Shown here piece by piece: positions 46,501 to 54,155 of a stretch of DNA of 64,000 nucleotides. The translations under genes and the position numbers were made by a program. The notes under the pieces were generated by a model. The model saw only the letters and a program-made list of their open reading frames with translations. It ran no database searches and was not told the origin of the DNA. The stretch is from Cognatundibacterium squillarum. Lineage in GTDB: Bacteria; Pseudomonadota; Gammaproteobacteria; Burkholderiales; Burkholderiaceae_D. The stretch lies in the NCBI RefSeq assembly GCF_014652435.1, contig NZ_BMYU01000010.1, positions 1-64,000 on the forward strand, read 5' to 3'. Each line of letters opens with the position of its first letter. Position 1 is the first letter of the stretch.

Positions 46501-46901
46501 CGCCCGATCACGCACAGCGTACCGATTTTGGCGCCGTTGCGTGCACGCAGCGGTGCGCCGGCATAGAAACGGATATGCGGTTCTCCGGTCACCAGCGGAT
46601 TATCGGCGAAGCGCTCATCCAGTAAGGCATCGGGAATGCAGAGAATCTGATCGCCCAGAATGGCATGTCCGCAAAAGGAAATATCACGCGGCGTTTCAAG
46701 GGCGTCTAATCCCTGGCAGGATTTAAACCACTGGCGGTTACTGTCCACCAGAGACACCAGCGCTACCGGCACCTGAAACAGGGCTTGTGCCAGCCGCGTC
46801 AGCCGGTCGAAACGTTCTTCCGGCGGCGTATCCAGCAAGCCACTCTCGTGCAGAGTTTTCAGTCGCAGAGCTTCATTGGCAGGGATAGCCGGAACGCGCA
46901 T
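43536..46901 (-). CDS. Soluble GAF/PAS multi-sensor histidine kinase
   Basis: An unusually long 1121-residue kinase with no signal peptide or membrane helix that I can see, so it is probably cytoplasmic. Domains in order: an N-terminal GAF (about 1-165, with PRDISFCGHAI and APLRARNGAKIGTLCVIG), a second GAF (about 170-335), a third GAF (about 350-505) and two PAS segments (about 510-640 and 645-765). A further PAS (about 770-880, ILDNVSEGIVTISHQG) and the HisKA domain with His in FISTVSHELRTPL near 896 follow. The HATPase domain (NLLSNAVKYSPSG, DQGSGIPPE, GTGLGLAITR) ends near 1112. No receiver domain is fused and no response regulator lies beside it, so its partner and stimulus are unknown. 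GAF domains could sense light, redox or small ligands. Confidence 0.88.
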   Translation of the reverse strand: MRVPAIPANEALRLKTLHESGLLDTPPEERFDRLTRLAQALFQVPVALVSLVDSNRQWFKSCQGLDALETPRDISFCGHAILGDQILCIPDALLDERFADNPLVTGEPHIRFYAGAPLRARNGAKIGTLCVIGREAMQPTQQQLAGLRDLADCVEAEVRGMLAQRQHGALLTLTRITALSSEDNLMLLRDMLALGCEYLQMERAVISRIQGDQIDLLAHYPEQDPLLNVFPVPRGASYSDLLNHTHQVLCIEHMALSPYASHPSYQRFGQECYAGAPVFVNQVRYGTLGFSSRQPRQQAFTDPEIEFITILSDWISATLRRLELDRSLHQQQQINEAIAKAQSYFISGDDLNPGFELLLDRVTQLTDSEFGFIGEVLYEHGQPYLKLFAVTNIAWDQHSHEHYRLSKTKGIEFRNLNSLFGKVMTSREIVISNDPAQDPRSGGTPEGHPPLKAFMGLPVHHQGQMLAVVGLGNRAGGYEAGNAEILHPVLIAIGQLVSAWRYRKQHQESERRLANIIEGTQIGTWECHIPTGNTVFNERWAQMLGYTLEELQPTSAATWLDILHPDDKPAVTAMVERHFRGEIPFFDLVTRLRHKNGHWVWIRDRGCVVSWDNDGNPLVMSGSHQDITQERLAEEKLAHAYALLEQSNAAARIGTWEYDIGSGQFFWSRVTREIHEAGDKEVSSAEQVLAFYKAGKHRDRLAGLLNSAVHEGIGFDQEFKLITPLLNLRWVRVIAVPQLKDQQLSSVYGIVQDITAQKEQAQTLQEHAAHIQAILDNVSEGIVTISHQGLLDAINPAAARLFGYEKEDLIGQHVRCLFANQDEQWNVLSEIRAMLPGNLPAAPRELEARCQDGHVITVDVSVSVVRRQSKPLYIALLRDITERKRLENIKSEFISTVSHELRTPLTSISGALSLILGGATGDLPPSLAPLLNIAAQNSQRLTSLINDLLDMEKLSAGQLALHIQTLALEPLLQQGIDSNQTFGARRAVRLALQGDVPAVSVEVDNLRFMQVLSNLLSNAVKYSPSGETVSVRASMAGERVRVEVCDQGSGIPPEFRPRIFQKFAQADSSDTRERGGTGLGLAITRELVERMGGQIGFDSEPGQGTCFYVELPCSPLPAEQV

Positions 46902-47036
46902 AGTGCTGAGTCAGGAGTATCGGAGAATGCCAGCAGGATAGCATATGCGATCAGGTTTTCTGCATACTCTCCGGCGCAGCGGCGATGCGTTGTGTGCCAT
47001 CAGAAAATATGGCGCTGGCTGATCAGCGCCTTAATT

Positions 47037-48458
47037 TCAGAGCGATTGCAGCAACTGGCGGAAAAACTGAAACAGCCGCGCATCATTGGCGTGTGCCACA
47101 TTAAACCGCCACCAGCATGCATGGCTGGTACCGGTTTCGAAAAAGGCAGATGGTGCCAGCAATATGCCGTCGCCACGGGCACGGTCAGCGACTTCGCGCG
47201 CATCCAGCCTGCTGTCGGGCAAACCGGCACTCAGAAACATGCCACCCTCCGGTTTGGCCAGTAACTGCAATCCCATTGTGGCAAATTGTTCCTGCACTTC
47301 CTGCTGCGCCAGATCCAGATGACGGCGCAGACGTTCCAGCATGCGCCGGTACTGGCCGGACTGAATCGCATGTAACACCGCGCGCTCATTGATTTCAGAT
47401 GTCGTCAGGCCGCTCAGCATTTTCATTTGCAGCAGTTGCGGCATCAGGTCTCCCGGTACGCAGACGGAACCTACCCGCAGACTCGGTGACAGGGTTTTTG
47501 AGTAGCTGCCGATACGGAAAACCCGTTGTAAGCCGTCCAGCGCTGCCAGCGACGGTGCATTGCGCACACTCAGTTCGCGGTAGATATCATCTTCCACCAG
47601 ATAAAACTGATGCTGTTCTGCCAGTGCCAGCAAGCGGTGCGCCTGCGGCTGGCTGAGACTGGTGCCGATAGGATTCTGAAGTACTGTGTTAACAAACATC
47701 AGGCGCGGCTTGTGTTCTGCCGCCAGACTTTGCAATGCTTGCAGATCCAGCCCGTCTGCCGTGCGCGGAATGCCGATCAGCTGGCAACCGTGGGCACGAA
47801 CCAGCGCCATCAGATTGCTGTAGCCCGGCGTTTCTATCATGACCGTATCGCCCGGTTTGCACTGGCAGCGCAGAATCAGATCAAATGCATGGGTTGCACC
47901 GTGGGTCAGCAAAATCTGATCAGCCGACACCGTGAACAAATCCTGCGACAGCGTTTGTGCCAGATGCTGGCGCAGTGCCGGAAATCCGGCCGGATGGCCG
48001 TAACCACGCAGTCGCTGCGCCGGAATCCGCATCGCTTGCCGTACCGCATCGGGCAGGGTATCGGCGCCATACCATTCCGGTGGCAGCCAGCCGGAACCGG
48101 TCAGTAGCGAGGCGCTGACGCCGCTGTACCAGTCCGGACTCAGCGCATCAAACGCCGGCTCGCGTACGCTGGCCTGCAGATCGGTCGCAGCACGTTTCTT
48201 TACAAAATAACCCGCACCGCGCCGCGCTTCGGTCAGTCCCAGATTAATCAGTCTTTCGTAGGCTTCCACCACCGTGAACGTACTGACCTGATATTGCGCA
48301 GCAAATTGCCTGACCGACAGCAGACGCGCCCCCGGCTTCAGTAAGCGGTTTTGAATCTGCTGTTGTATCGCTTGCACAATCTGATCGACCAGACTGATAT
48401 CGCTGTGGCGTTGCAGCGTCAGTTCGGGAATGCCGGGCAGGGGAGACTGAACATTCAT
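47037..48458 (-). CDS. MocR-type GntR regulator with aminotransferase domain
   Basis: A 473-residue regulator of the MocR/GabR/PdxR group. The N-terminal winged GntR helix-turn-helix (about 25-90, with QIQNRLLKPGARLLSVRQFA and STFTVVEAYERL) is joined to a fold-type-I aminotransferase domain. The PLP-binding Lys is in IGSYSKTLSPSLRVG near residue 318. I place the start at ATG 48458 (MNVQSPLPGIPEL); the upstream frame is unlike the family. It is divergent from an omega-aminotransferase gene, and an inverted repeat lies between them. Activation of that gene in response to an amino compound, as in GabR, is the likely role. Confidence 0.9.
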   Translation of the reverse strand: MNVQSPLPGIPELTLQRHSDISLVDQIVQAIQQQIQNRLLKPGARLLSVRQFAAQYQVSTFTVVEAYERLINLGLTEARRGAGYFVKKRAATDLQASVREPAFDALSPDWYSGVSASLLTGSGWLPPEWYGADTLPDAVRQAMRIPAQRLRGYGHPAGFPALRQHLAQTLSQDLFTVSADQILLTHGATHAFDLILRCQCKPGDTVMIETPGYSNLMALVRAHGCQLIGIPRTADGLDLQALQSLAAEHKPRLMFVNTVLQNPIGTSLSQPQAHRLLALAEQHQFYLVEDDIYRELSVRNAPSLAALDGLQRVFRIGSYSKTLSPSLRVGSVCVPGDLMPQLLQMKMLSGLTTSEINERAVLHAIQSGQYRRMLERLRRHLDLAQQEVQEQFATMGLQLLAKPEGGMFLSAGLPDSRLDAREVADRARGDGILLAPSAFFETGTSHACWWRFNVAHANDARLFQFFRQLLQSL

Positions 48459-48494
48459 GGCAGTGGAAAATACGTGAAGACCATCACAATATAA

Positions 48495-48537
48495 ACTGTA
48501 CTGGTCGGCTTGTCTGCACAGTTGTTGGCAGTACAGT
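48495..48537. promoter_or_regulatory. Inverted repeat between the MocR regulator and aminotransferase genes
   Basis: ACTGTACTG at 48495-48503 and its exact complement CAGTACAGT at 48529-48537 are separated by 25 bases. The pair lies in the divergent promoter region, as operators of MocR-type regulators often do. Their function is inferred. Confidence 0.55.
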
Positions 48538-48631
48538 GCAGTGTATATGTGGATCACTGGCAGCGGCGGTTAGCATAGACCGGATACAGGTATGCAAACG
48601 CAACGCCGCCAACCGGGTTAAAGGAGAGACT

Positions 48632-49945
48632 ATGCCGACTTCAGCGCAAATGCAGGCTTACTGGATGCCATTCACGGCAAACCGCGATTACAAACAGGCA
48701 CCCCGCATCGTGGCATCGGCCAAAGGCATGTATTACTACGATGAGCAGGGACGTGCGATTCTGGACGGTACTGCCGGCTTGTGGTGTGTTCCCGCCGGAC
48801 ACTCGCATCCGAAAATTGTGGAAGCGGTGCAACAGGCAATCGCCACGCTGGATTACGCGCCAGCGTTTCAGATGGGACATCCGGCTGCTTTTGAATTTGC
48901 AGAACAACTGATTGAGTACAGTGGTCACAAATTCGGGCAAGTGTTTTACACCAACTCCGGTTCCGAAGCTGTGGATACGGCGATGAAAATGGTGCTGGCG
49001 TATCACCGTGCGCGCGGCGAAGCGCAGCGTACCCGTTTCATCGGTCGTGAGCGCGCTTACCACGGTGTCGGTTTCGGCGGAATGTCGGTCGGCGGCTTAC
49101 CGGCCAACCGTAAACAATTCGGCCCTTTGCTGCAGGGCGTGGATTATCTGCGTCACACTGCCTTGCCGGAAAACCGTTTCAGCAAAGGCTTACCGCAACA
49201 CGGCGCGGAACTGGCGGACGATCTGGAACGCCTGATTCAGCTGCACGATGTGTCGACGATTGCCGCCGTGATTGTGGAACCGGTTTCCGGTTCCGCCGGC
49301 GTGATACTGCCACCCGCCGGTTATCTGCAGCGATTGCGCCAGTTGTGTGATCAGCACGGCATCTTATTAATTTTTGACGAGGTGATTACCGGATTCGGAC
49401 GATTAACCACACCATTTGCCAGTGACTATTTCGGGGTAACGCCGGATCTGATGACCACCGCCAAAGGCTTAACCAATGGCGTGGTGCCGATGGGTGCTGT
49501 GTTCAGTCATCCGAAAATCTATCAGACGCTGGCAGACAGCCCTGCAGGCATAGAATTTTTCCACGGCTATACCTATTCCGGCCACCCGCTGGCCTGCGCC
49601 GCCGGTCTGGCGACACTGCGGGTATTTAAAGAAGAAGGTATTCTGCACCACGCAGCGGGTATGGCGGCTTACTGGGAGACAGCGCTGCATTCGCTGAAAG
49701 GATTGCCGCATGTGGCGGATATCCGCAATCTGGGACTGATCGGCGCGATTGAACTGGAAACGGTGCCGGGCAAGCCGGGAGCGCGGGCGATGGCTGTCTA
49801 CAAAAAAGCCTTTGCGGAAGGCGTGCTTATCCGCACGACCGGTGACATCATTGCCTTGTCGCCACCGCTGATTCTGGACAAATCGCATATTGATGTCTTG
49901 TTCGCCAAGCTGCACGATATTCTGGCGCATCCGGAAGCATTCTGA
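48632..49945 (+). CDS. Omega-amino acid--pyruvate aminotransferase (class III)
   Basis: A class-III PLP-dependent aminotransferase of 437 residues that moves amino groups from beta-alanine or other omega-amino acids to pyruvate or a similar acceptor. It has GTAGLWCVPAGHSHPKIV, NSGSEAVDTAMKM, the Asp in LLIFDEVITGFGR, and the PLP Lys in TTAKGLTNGVVPMGAVF near 278. The gene has an AAGGAGAG site at ATG 48632. It is divergent from a MocR-type regulator, which points to an inducible catabolic role with a defined amino compound (not identified). A strong terminator follows. Confidence 0.9.
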   Translation: MPTSAQMQAYWMPFTANRDYKQAPRIVASAKGMYYYDEQGRAILDGTAGLWCVPAGHSHPKIVEAVQQAIATLDYAPAFQMGHPAAFEFAEQLIEYSGHKFGQVFYTNSGSEAVDTAMKMVLAYHRARGEAQRTRFIGRERAYHGVGFGGMSVGGLPANRKQFGPLLQGVDYLRHTALPENRFSKGLPQHGAELADDLERLIQLHDVSTIAAVIVEPVSGSAGVILPPAGYLQRLRQLCDQHGILLIFDEVITGFGRLTTPFASDYFGVTPDLMTTAKGLTNGVVPMGAVFSHPKIYQTLADSPAGIEFFHGYTYSGHPLACAAGLATLRVFKEEGILHHAAGMAAYWETALHSLKGLPHVADIRNLGLIGAIELETVPGKPGARAMAVYKKAFAEGVLIRTTGDIIALSPPLILDKSHIDVLFAKLHDILAHPEAF

Positions 49946-49955
49946 ACGGGCATAA

Positions 49956-49997
49956 AAAAACTGCCGGTCGCTGACAGCGCCGGCAGTTTTTCTTTTT
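49956..49997 (+). terminator. Terminator of the aminotransferase gene
   Basis: A 12-bp stem AAAAACTGCCGG/CCGGCAGTTTTT, with T-runs after it. It could also act on the converging M13 gene. Confidence 0.9.
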
Positions 49998-50057
49998 TGC
50001 GTTTCCTGCAGATCCCGCCTGCATGTAAGAACAGACCGGCGGGATCGCCGTAACGGC

Positions 50058-52124
50058 TTACCAGATCTTGATGCGTTTTTCCGGTGCCACAAACATTTTG
50101 TCGCTTTCTTTGACGCCGAACGCATCGTAGAAGCCCTGAATGTTGGTCAGTGGCGCATTGCCGCGTACTGCTGCCGGAGAGTGCGGATCGGTTGCCAGCA
50201 GACGGATCGTTTCTTTGTCCCGTGCTTTACCGCGCCATACCTGCGCCCAGCCGATAAACACACGCTGTTCACCGCTGAAACCGTCGATGGTGGTGGATGG
50301 TTTTCCACCCAGCGACAATTTATACGCTTTATACGCAATCGACAAACCACTGTTGTCAGCAATGTTTTCACCCAGTGTCAGCTTGCCGTTAACATTGTAG
50401 CCAGGCAGCGGGCTGTAGCCTTCGTACTGTGCAACCAGCGCAGAAGTCAGGCGACCAAAGTTTTCTTTATCTTTGGCAGTCCACCAGTCACGCAGATTGC
50501 CGTCGCCGTCAGACTGGCTGCCGGAATCATCGAAACCGTGGCTGATTTCATGGCCGATGACCGCGCCGATACCACCGTAGTTGACTGCGTCGTCCGCATC
50601 CGGATTGAAGAACGGTGCCTGCAGAATGGCTGCTGGGAACACGATTTCATTCATGCGCGAGTTGTAATACGCATTCACGGTTTGCGGGCTCATGCCCCAT
50701 TCTTTACGATCAATCGGCTTGCCGAGTTTTGCCAGCTGACGCTGATAACCGGCTTCACGACCACGCAGTACGTTGCCGATCAGGTCGCCTTTTTTGATCT
50801 CCAGTTTGCTGTAGTCACGCCAGACTTCCGGATAGCCGATTTTTGGTGTGAATTTAGACAGCTTGGTCAGCGCTTCTTTTTTGGTTTCCGGGCTCATCCA
50901 GTCCAGCGTCTCAATACTTTCTTTATACGCTGTAATCAGGTTGCCAACCAGTTTTTCCATACGGGCTTTGTATTCCGGCGGGAAGTGTTTTTCCACGTAC
51001 AGTTTGCCAACCGCTTCCGACAGGCTTTCTTCCACACGGCCTACACCACGTTTCCAGCGTGGCTGATTTTCCGGTACGCCGCGCAGTTTCGCGCCGTAGA
51101 ACTGGAAGTCCTCATCCACAAATCGTTTGGACAGCAGCGGTGCATATGCACTCAGAACGCGCCATTCCAGATAGGATTTCAGCGTTTCTTCCGGTGTGGC
51201 GGCAATCACGCCGGACAATTTTGTCAGGAAGTCCGGCTGACGGATGATCACGTAATCGACTTTATTGCCAACGCCGTTTTCGGTGAAAAACGCTTTCCAG
51301 TCAAAGCCAGGCATGACTTCTGCCAGTTTGCTCATCTCGGTTTTGTTATACGTTTTTACCGGATTACGGTTGGCGACCTTATCCCACTGCACGCGGGCGA
51401 TTTCGGTTTCCAGTGCAAAGATTGCTTGAGCGTGTTCTGCCGCTTTTTTATCGCCGCGCATGGTCAGCATATTGGTGATATGGCTGACATAGGCGTCGCG
51501 TGAATCTTTGTATTTATCGTCCAGATAGTAATCACGGTCCGGCAGACCCAGACCGCCCTGACTCAGGTACACCGCGTATTTGGTGGAATCTTTACCATCC
51601 TGACCAATCCCCATCTGTACCGGCAGGCCGACACCCAGTTTCGCCAGATTTGCCATCAGGCCAGCCAGATGCTGTTTGTCTTTCAGGGCTTCGATTTTTT
51701 TGAAGACGGGCAGCAAAGGCTGAATGTCTTTTTTCTCAATCGTCGCTTCATCCATGAAGCTGTTGTACAGATCAGCGATCTTCTGTTCGTTGCTGCCTGC
51801 TTTTAAGTGCTTTTCCTTCGCCAGGCCTTCAATGATTTCAAATGAACGCTTTTCAGACAGATCACGCAATTCATCAAACGAGCCGAAGCGCGAACGGTCG
51901 GCCGGAATTTCAGCGCTGTTCAGCCATTTGCCGGAAACAAAGCGGTAAAAATCATCCTGCGGACGCACGCTCTGATCGATCCATTGCAGATCAACGCCGG
52001 ATTTCTGAGAAGTGGCAGCCGTGGAAGCAGCAGCGGGAGTTTTAGTCGCAGGTGCTGCGATACTTGCTTGTGTCATGCTGCCAAATGCCGCCAGCAGCGC
52101 AAGTGCAATCATAGAATGACGCAT
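50058..52124 (-). CDS. Secreted M13-family zinc metallopeptidase
   Basis: A 688-residue neprilysin/PepO-type endopeptidase with a signal peptide (SMTQASIAAPA end). It carries the zinc site VIGHEISHGFDDSG near 525 and the third-ligand Glu in GENIADNSG near 585, with the typical NAYY and FPAAILQAPFF segments. The N-terminal half is the long helical lobe of M13. It probably degrades oligopeptides in the periplasm or outside. It is divergent from an M64-type peptidase, with 313 bases between them, so they may share regulation. The C-terminal IKIW end is a little unlike the usual CxVW. Confidence 0.9.
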   Translation of the reverse strand: MRHSMIALALLAAFGSMTQASIAAPATKTPAAASTAATSQKSGVDLQWIDQSVRPQDDFYRFVSGKWLNSAEIPADRSRFGSFDELRDLSEKRSFEIIEGLAKEKHLKAGSNEQKIADLYNSFMDEATIEKKDIQPLLPVFKKIEALKDKQHLAGLMANLAKLGVGLPVQMGIGQDGKDSTKYAVYLSQGGLGLPDRDYYLDDKYKDSRDAYVSHITNMLTMRGDKKAAEHAQAIFALETEIARVQWDKVANRNPVKTYNKTEMSKLAEVMPGFDWKAFFTENGVGNKVDYVIIRQPDFLTKLSGVIAATPEETLKSYLEWRVLSAYAPLLSKRFVDEDFQFYGAKLRGVPENQPRWKRGVGRVEESLSEAVGKLYVEKHFPPEYKARMEKLVGNLITAYKESIETLDWMSPETKKEALTKLSKFTPKIGYPEVWRDYSKLEIKKGDLIGNVLRGREAGYQRQLAKLGKPIDRKEWGMSPQTVNAYYNSRMNEIVFPAAILQAPFFNPDADDAVNYGGIGAVIGHEISHGFDDSGSQSDGDGNLRDWWTAKDKENFGRLTSALVAQYEGYSPLPGYNVNGKLTLGENIADNSGLSIAYKAYKLSLGGKPSTTIDGFSGEQRVFIGWAQVWRGKARDKETIRLLATDPHSPAAVRGNAPLTNIQGFYDAFGVKESDKMFVAPEKRIKIW

Positions 52125-52437
52125 AAGATTTCCTCGTTCAGATCAGTTGTTGGATGGAATGCGGTTGTTTTTCTCTTCGACGTTGCATATCCGCATCACG
52201 CAGACTTGGACGATGAAAGCCTATGAAAGTTCATGTAAGGCGGTAAAAAACGAATTTTCGTTTGCGGTATGGAAATACTGTGGCATCAGTATCGAAAAAA
52301 TCTTATCAAAAAAGATATTTTGCAAAATTCAGTGGCCTGCAAAACCCGTGATGACGATGCAGAGAGCGGCATACTGTCGGGGATGGCGCGATTACAATGC
52401 TCAGACTGAATCTCAATGCGTATCAAGGACAGAAATC
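52125..52437. other. Divergent region between M13 and M64 peptidases
   Basis: About 313 bases with no credible gene. The frame of the M64 gene is open upstream, but that part has no ribosome-binding site or protein-like features and its start is unsupported. Presumed divergent promoters lie here. Confidence 0.5.
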
Positions 52438-53850
52438 ATGATCAAAATTACAGGACGCCGTATAGTCGCTGCCATGCTGGCTGCGCTGGGCATGTGCAGT
52501 GGTCTGGCGATGGCTGCCAGCGCTACGGTCAGGCTGGATTACCAGCACGGCGGCAATGCCAAATCCGAACACTATGCAATGGAGCGCGTGGTGATTGAGC
52601 CTTTGCCATGGCCGGGCAATCCGAAAAAAGCGATTGATGACACGGATCGCGGCAATAATAAGTTTGAAGTGCGCGACGCTGCCACCGGAGCCTTGCTGTA
52701 TTCGCGCGGTTTTTCAACCGTCTTTGCAGAATGGCAGAGTACCGATGAAGCGGCGCAGTTAGACCGCAGCTTTCAGGAAAGCCTGCGTTTTCCAAAGCCG
52801 GAAAAACCGGTCAAAGTCAGCGTGCTGAAACGTGATGCGGAAAACCGTTTTGTACCGGTCTGGAGTGTGCAGGTCGATACCGATGCGCAGGGCGTAATCC
52901 GCAAGCAGCCGGATAGCGGTCTGAAACCGATCAAAGTGCATTATTCCGGGCCTTCCGAAGAGAAGGTGGATTTGCTGATTCTGGGCGATGGTTACACTGC
53001 CGCAGAAATGCAAAAATTTGAAGCGGATGCAAAACGCCTGACGGAACACTTATTCTCGGTAGCGCCGTTTAAACAACGTGCGAATGATTTCAACGTGTGG
53101 GCGCTGGCGGTGCCGACACCGGAATCCGGTATTTCGCGCCCATCCACCGGCGTGTATCACGCTTCGGCGCTGGGCAGCAGCTACGATATTTTCGGCAGCG
53201 AACGTTATGTGCTGACGCTGGATAATGCGGCGCTGCGTGGCATTGCGCAGAATGCACCGTATGAGTTTATTGAGATTCTGGTCAATAATAAAACCTATGG
53301 CGGCGGCGGTATTTTCGGACAATTCAGTACCGCAGCAGCTGGCAGCGACTGGTCGAATTATCTGTTTGTGCATGAGTTCGGCCATCACTTCGCTGGTTTG
53401 GCCGACGAGTATTACACCTCACCGGTGGCTTATCAGAGCACAGGCGAATTCAAAGAGCCGTGGGAACCGAATGCGACGGCGCTGAAAGATCCGTCCAGAC
53501 TGAAATGGAAAAAGTATGTGAATGCGTCCACGCCACTGCCAACGCCTTGGCCTAAGCAAGTGTACGACGATGCATCCCGTGCTTATCAGAAGAAACGCGC
53601 AGAGCTGCGTGCGCAGAATCGCCCCGAATCTGAAATGAATGAACTGTTCACGAAAGATCTGGCGCGCTCTACGGCCTTACTGAACAGCGCCAAACATCGC
53701 CATGATGTCGGTGCGTTTGAAGGTGCGAACTATGAATCCACCGGTTACTTCCGTCCCGAAATGCAGTGCATTATGTTCGACCGCAGCGAGAAGTTCTGCC
53801 ACGTCTGCCACGATGCAATCATCAACATCATCGATTTGTATTCGCGCTGA
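52438..53850 (+). CDS. Secreted M64-family (IgA peptidase-like) metallopeptidase
   Basis: A 470-residue protein with a signal peptide (MLAALGMCSGLAMAASA, approximately residues 13-29). It has an N-terminal beta-rich M64-type domain and a zinc site HEFGHHFAGLADEYY near residue 313. The preceding segment LLILGDGYTAAEMQKF is also typical of family M64. The C-terminal segment holds CHVCHDAIINII. M64 enzymes include a Clostridium ramosum IgA protease; the natural substrate here is unknown. ATG 52438 follows a weak AAGGACAG site, and the signal peptide starts there. It is divergent from the M13 peptidase and followed by a terminator. Confidence 0.85.
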   Translation: MIKITGRRIVAAMLAALGMCSGLAMAASATVRLDYQHGGNAKSEHYAMERVVIEPLPWPGNPKKAIDDTDRGNNKFEVRDAATGALLYSRGFSTVFAEWQSTDEAAQLDRSFQESLRFPKPEKPVKVSVLKRDAENRFVPVWSVQVDTDAQGVIRKQPDSGLKPIKVHYSGPSEEKVDLLILGDGYTAAEMQKFEADAKRLTEHLFSVAPFKQRANDFNVWALAVPTPESGISRPSTGVYHASALGSSYDIFGSERYVLTLDNAALRGIAQNAPYEFIEILVNNKTYGGGGIFGQFSTAAAGSDWSNYLFVHEFGHHFAGLADEYYTSPVAYQSTGEFKEPWEPNATALKDPSRLKWKKYVNASTPLPTPWPKQVYDDASRAYQKKRAELRAQNRPESEMNELFTKDLARSTALLNSAKHRHDVGAFEGANYESTGYFRPEMQCIMFDRSEKFCHVCHDAIINIIDLYSR

Positions 53851-53872
53851 TTGTTGTCATTTGCACTCACAG

Positions 53873-53906
53873 AAAACCGCCTTCGTCACCGGAGGCGGTT
53901 TTTTTT
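53873..53906 (+). terminator. Terminator of the M64 peptidase gene
   Basis: A 10-bp stem AAAACCGCCT/AGGCGGTTTT with a 10-base loop, then more T. Confidence 0.88.
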
Positions 53907-53965
53907 ACGTCGTTCGCTATAACGGGATGAGTCGGGTCTGAGCCGGCTGGCTGGCCAGTCCGGGA

Positions 53966-54075
53966 GCCGTTTTCTGGCTGAAAATGCCTTAAATGCGGTG
54001 TTCTGCACAGCACCCCGGCGGTCGTCGGCAGAAAGTCCGGGCCTTTGGAATTGGCTGATGACGATCTTTGCACAA
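53966..54075 (+). repeat. Dispersed intergenic repeat, copy D
   Basis: The best-preserved copy, used as reference. Ordered blocks: GAAAATGCCT, ATGCGGTGTTCTGCACAGC, CCCGGCGGTCGTCGGCAGAA, GGAATTGGCTGATGACGA, TTTGCACAA. Two short imperfect hairpins are possible (GGTGTT/AGCACC and CCGGC/GTCGG). Confidence 0.82.
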
Positions 54076-54096
54076 TGAAGGCGTATGCAGGCCAGC

Positions 54097-54130
54097 AAAA
54101 AGCCCGTTTCCGGTAAAGGAGAACGGGCTT
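54097..54130 (-). terminator. Terminator of lgt
   Basis: A 9-bp stem AAGCCCGTT/AACGGGCTT with an A-run at 54097-54101 that reads as T on the minus strand. It lies downstream of the lgt stop. Confidence 0.8.
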
Positions 54131-54155
54131 GCAGCGGGTGTTGCTGTGTCGCGGA

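Larger units (their letters stand above)
53851..54155. other. Non-coding stretch between M64 peptidase and lgt
   Basis: About 305 bases between converging genes. It holds the M64 terminator (53873-53906), copy D of the dispersed repeat (53966-54075) and a terminator for lgt (54097-54130). Confidence 0.65.

Noticed and set aside
50181..51503. A plus-strand open frame of 440 codons opposite the M13 peptidase
   Set aside because: It is antisense to a gene with an intact zinc site and signal peptide; its protein is rich in Phe, Arg and Cys without any motif.
52147..52437. A longer N-terminus for the M64 peptidase beginning near 52147
   Set aside because: The upstream codons have no ribosome-binding site and would bury the clear signal peptide that begins at ATG 52438.
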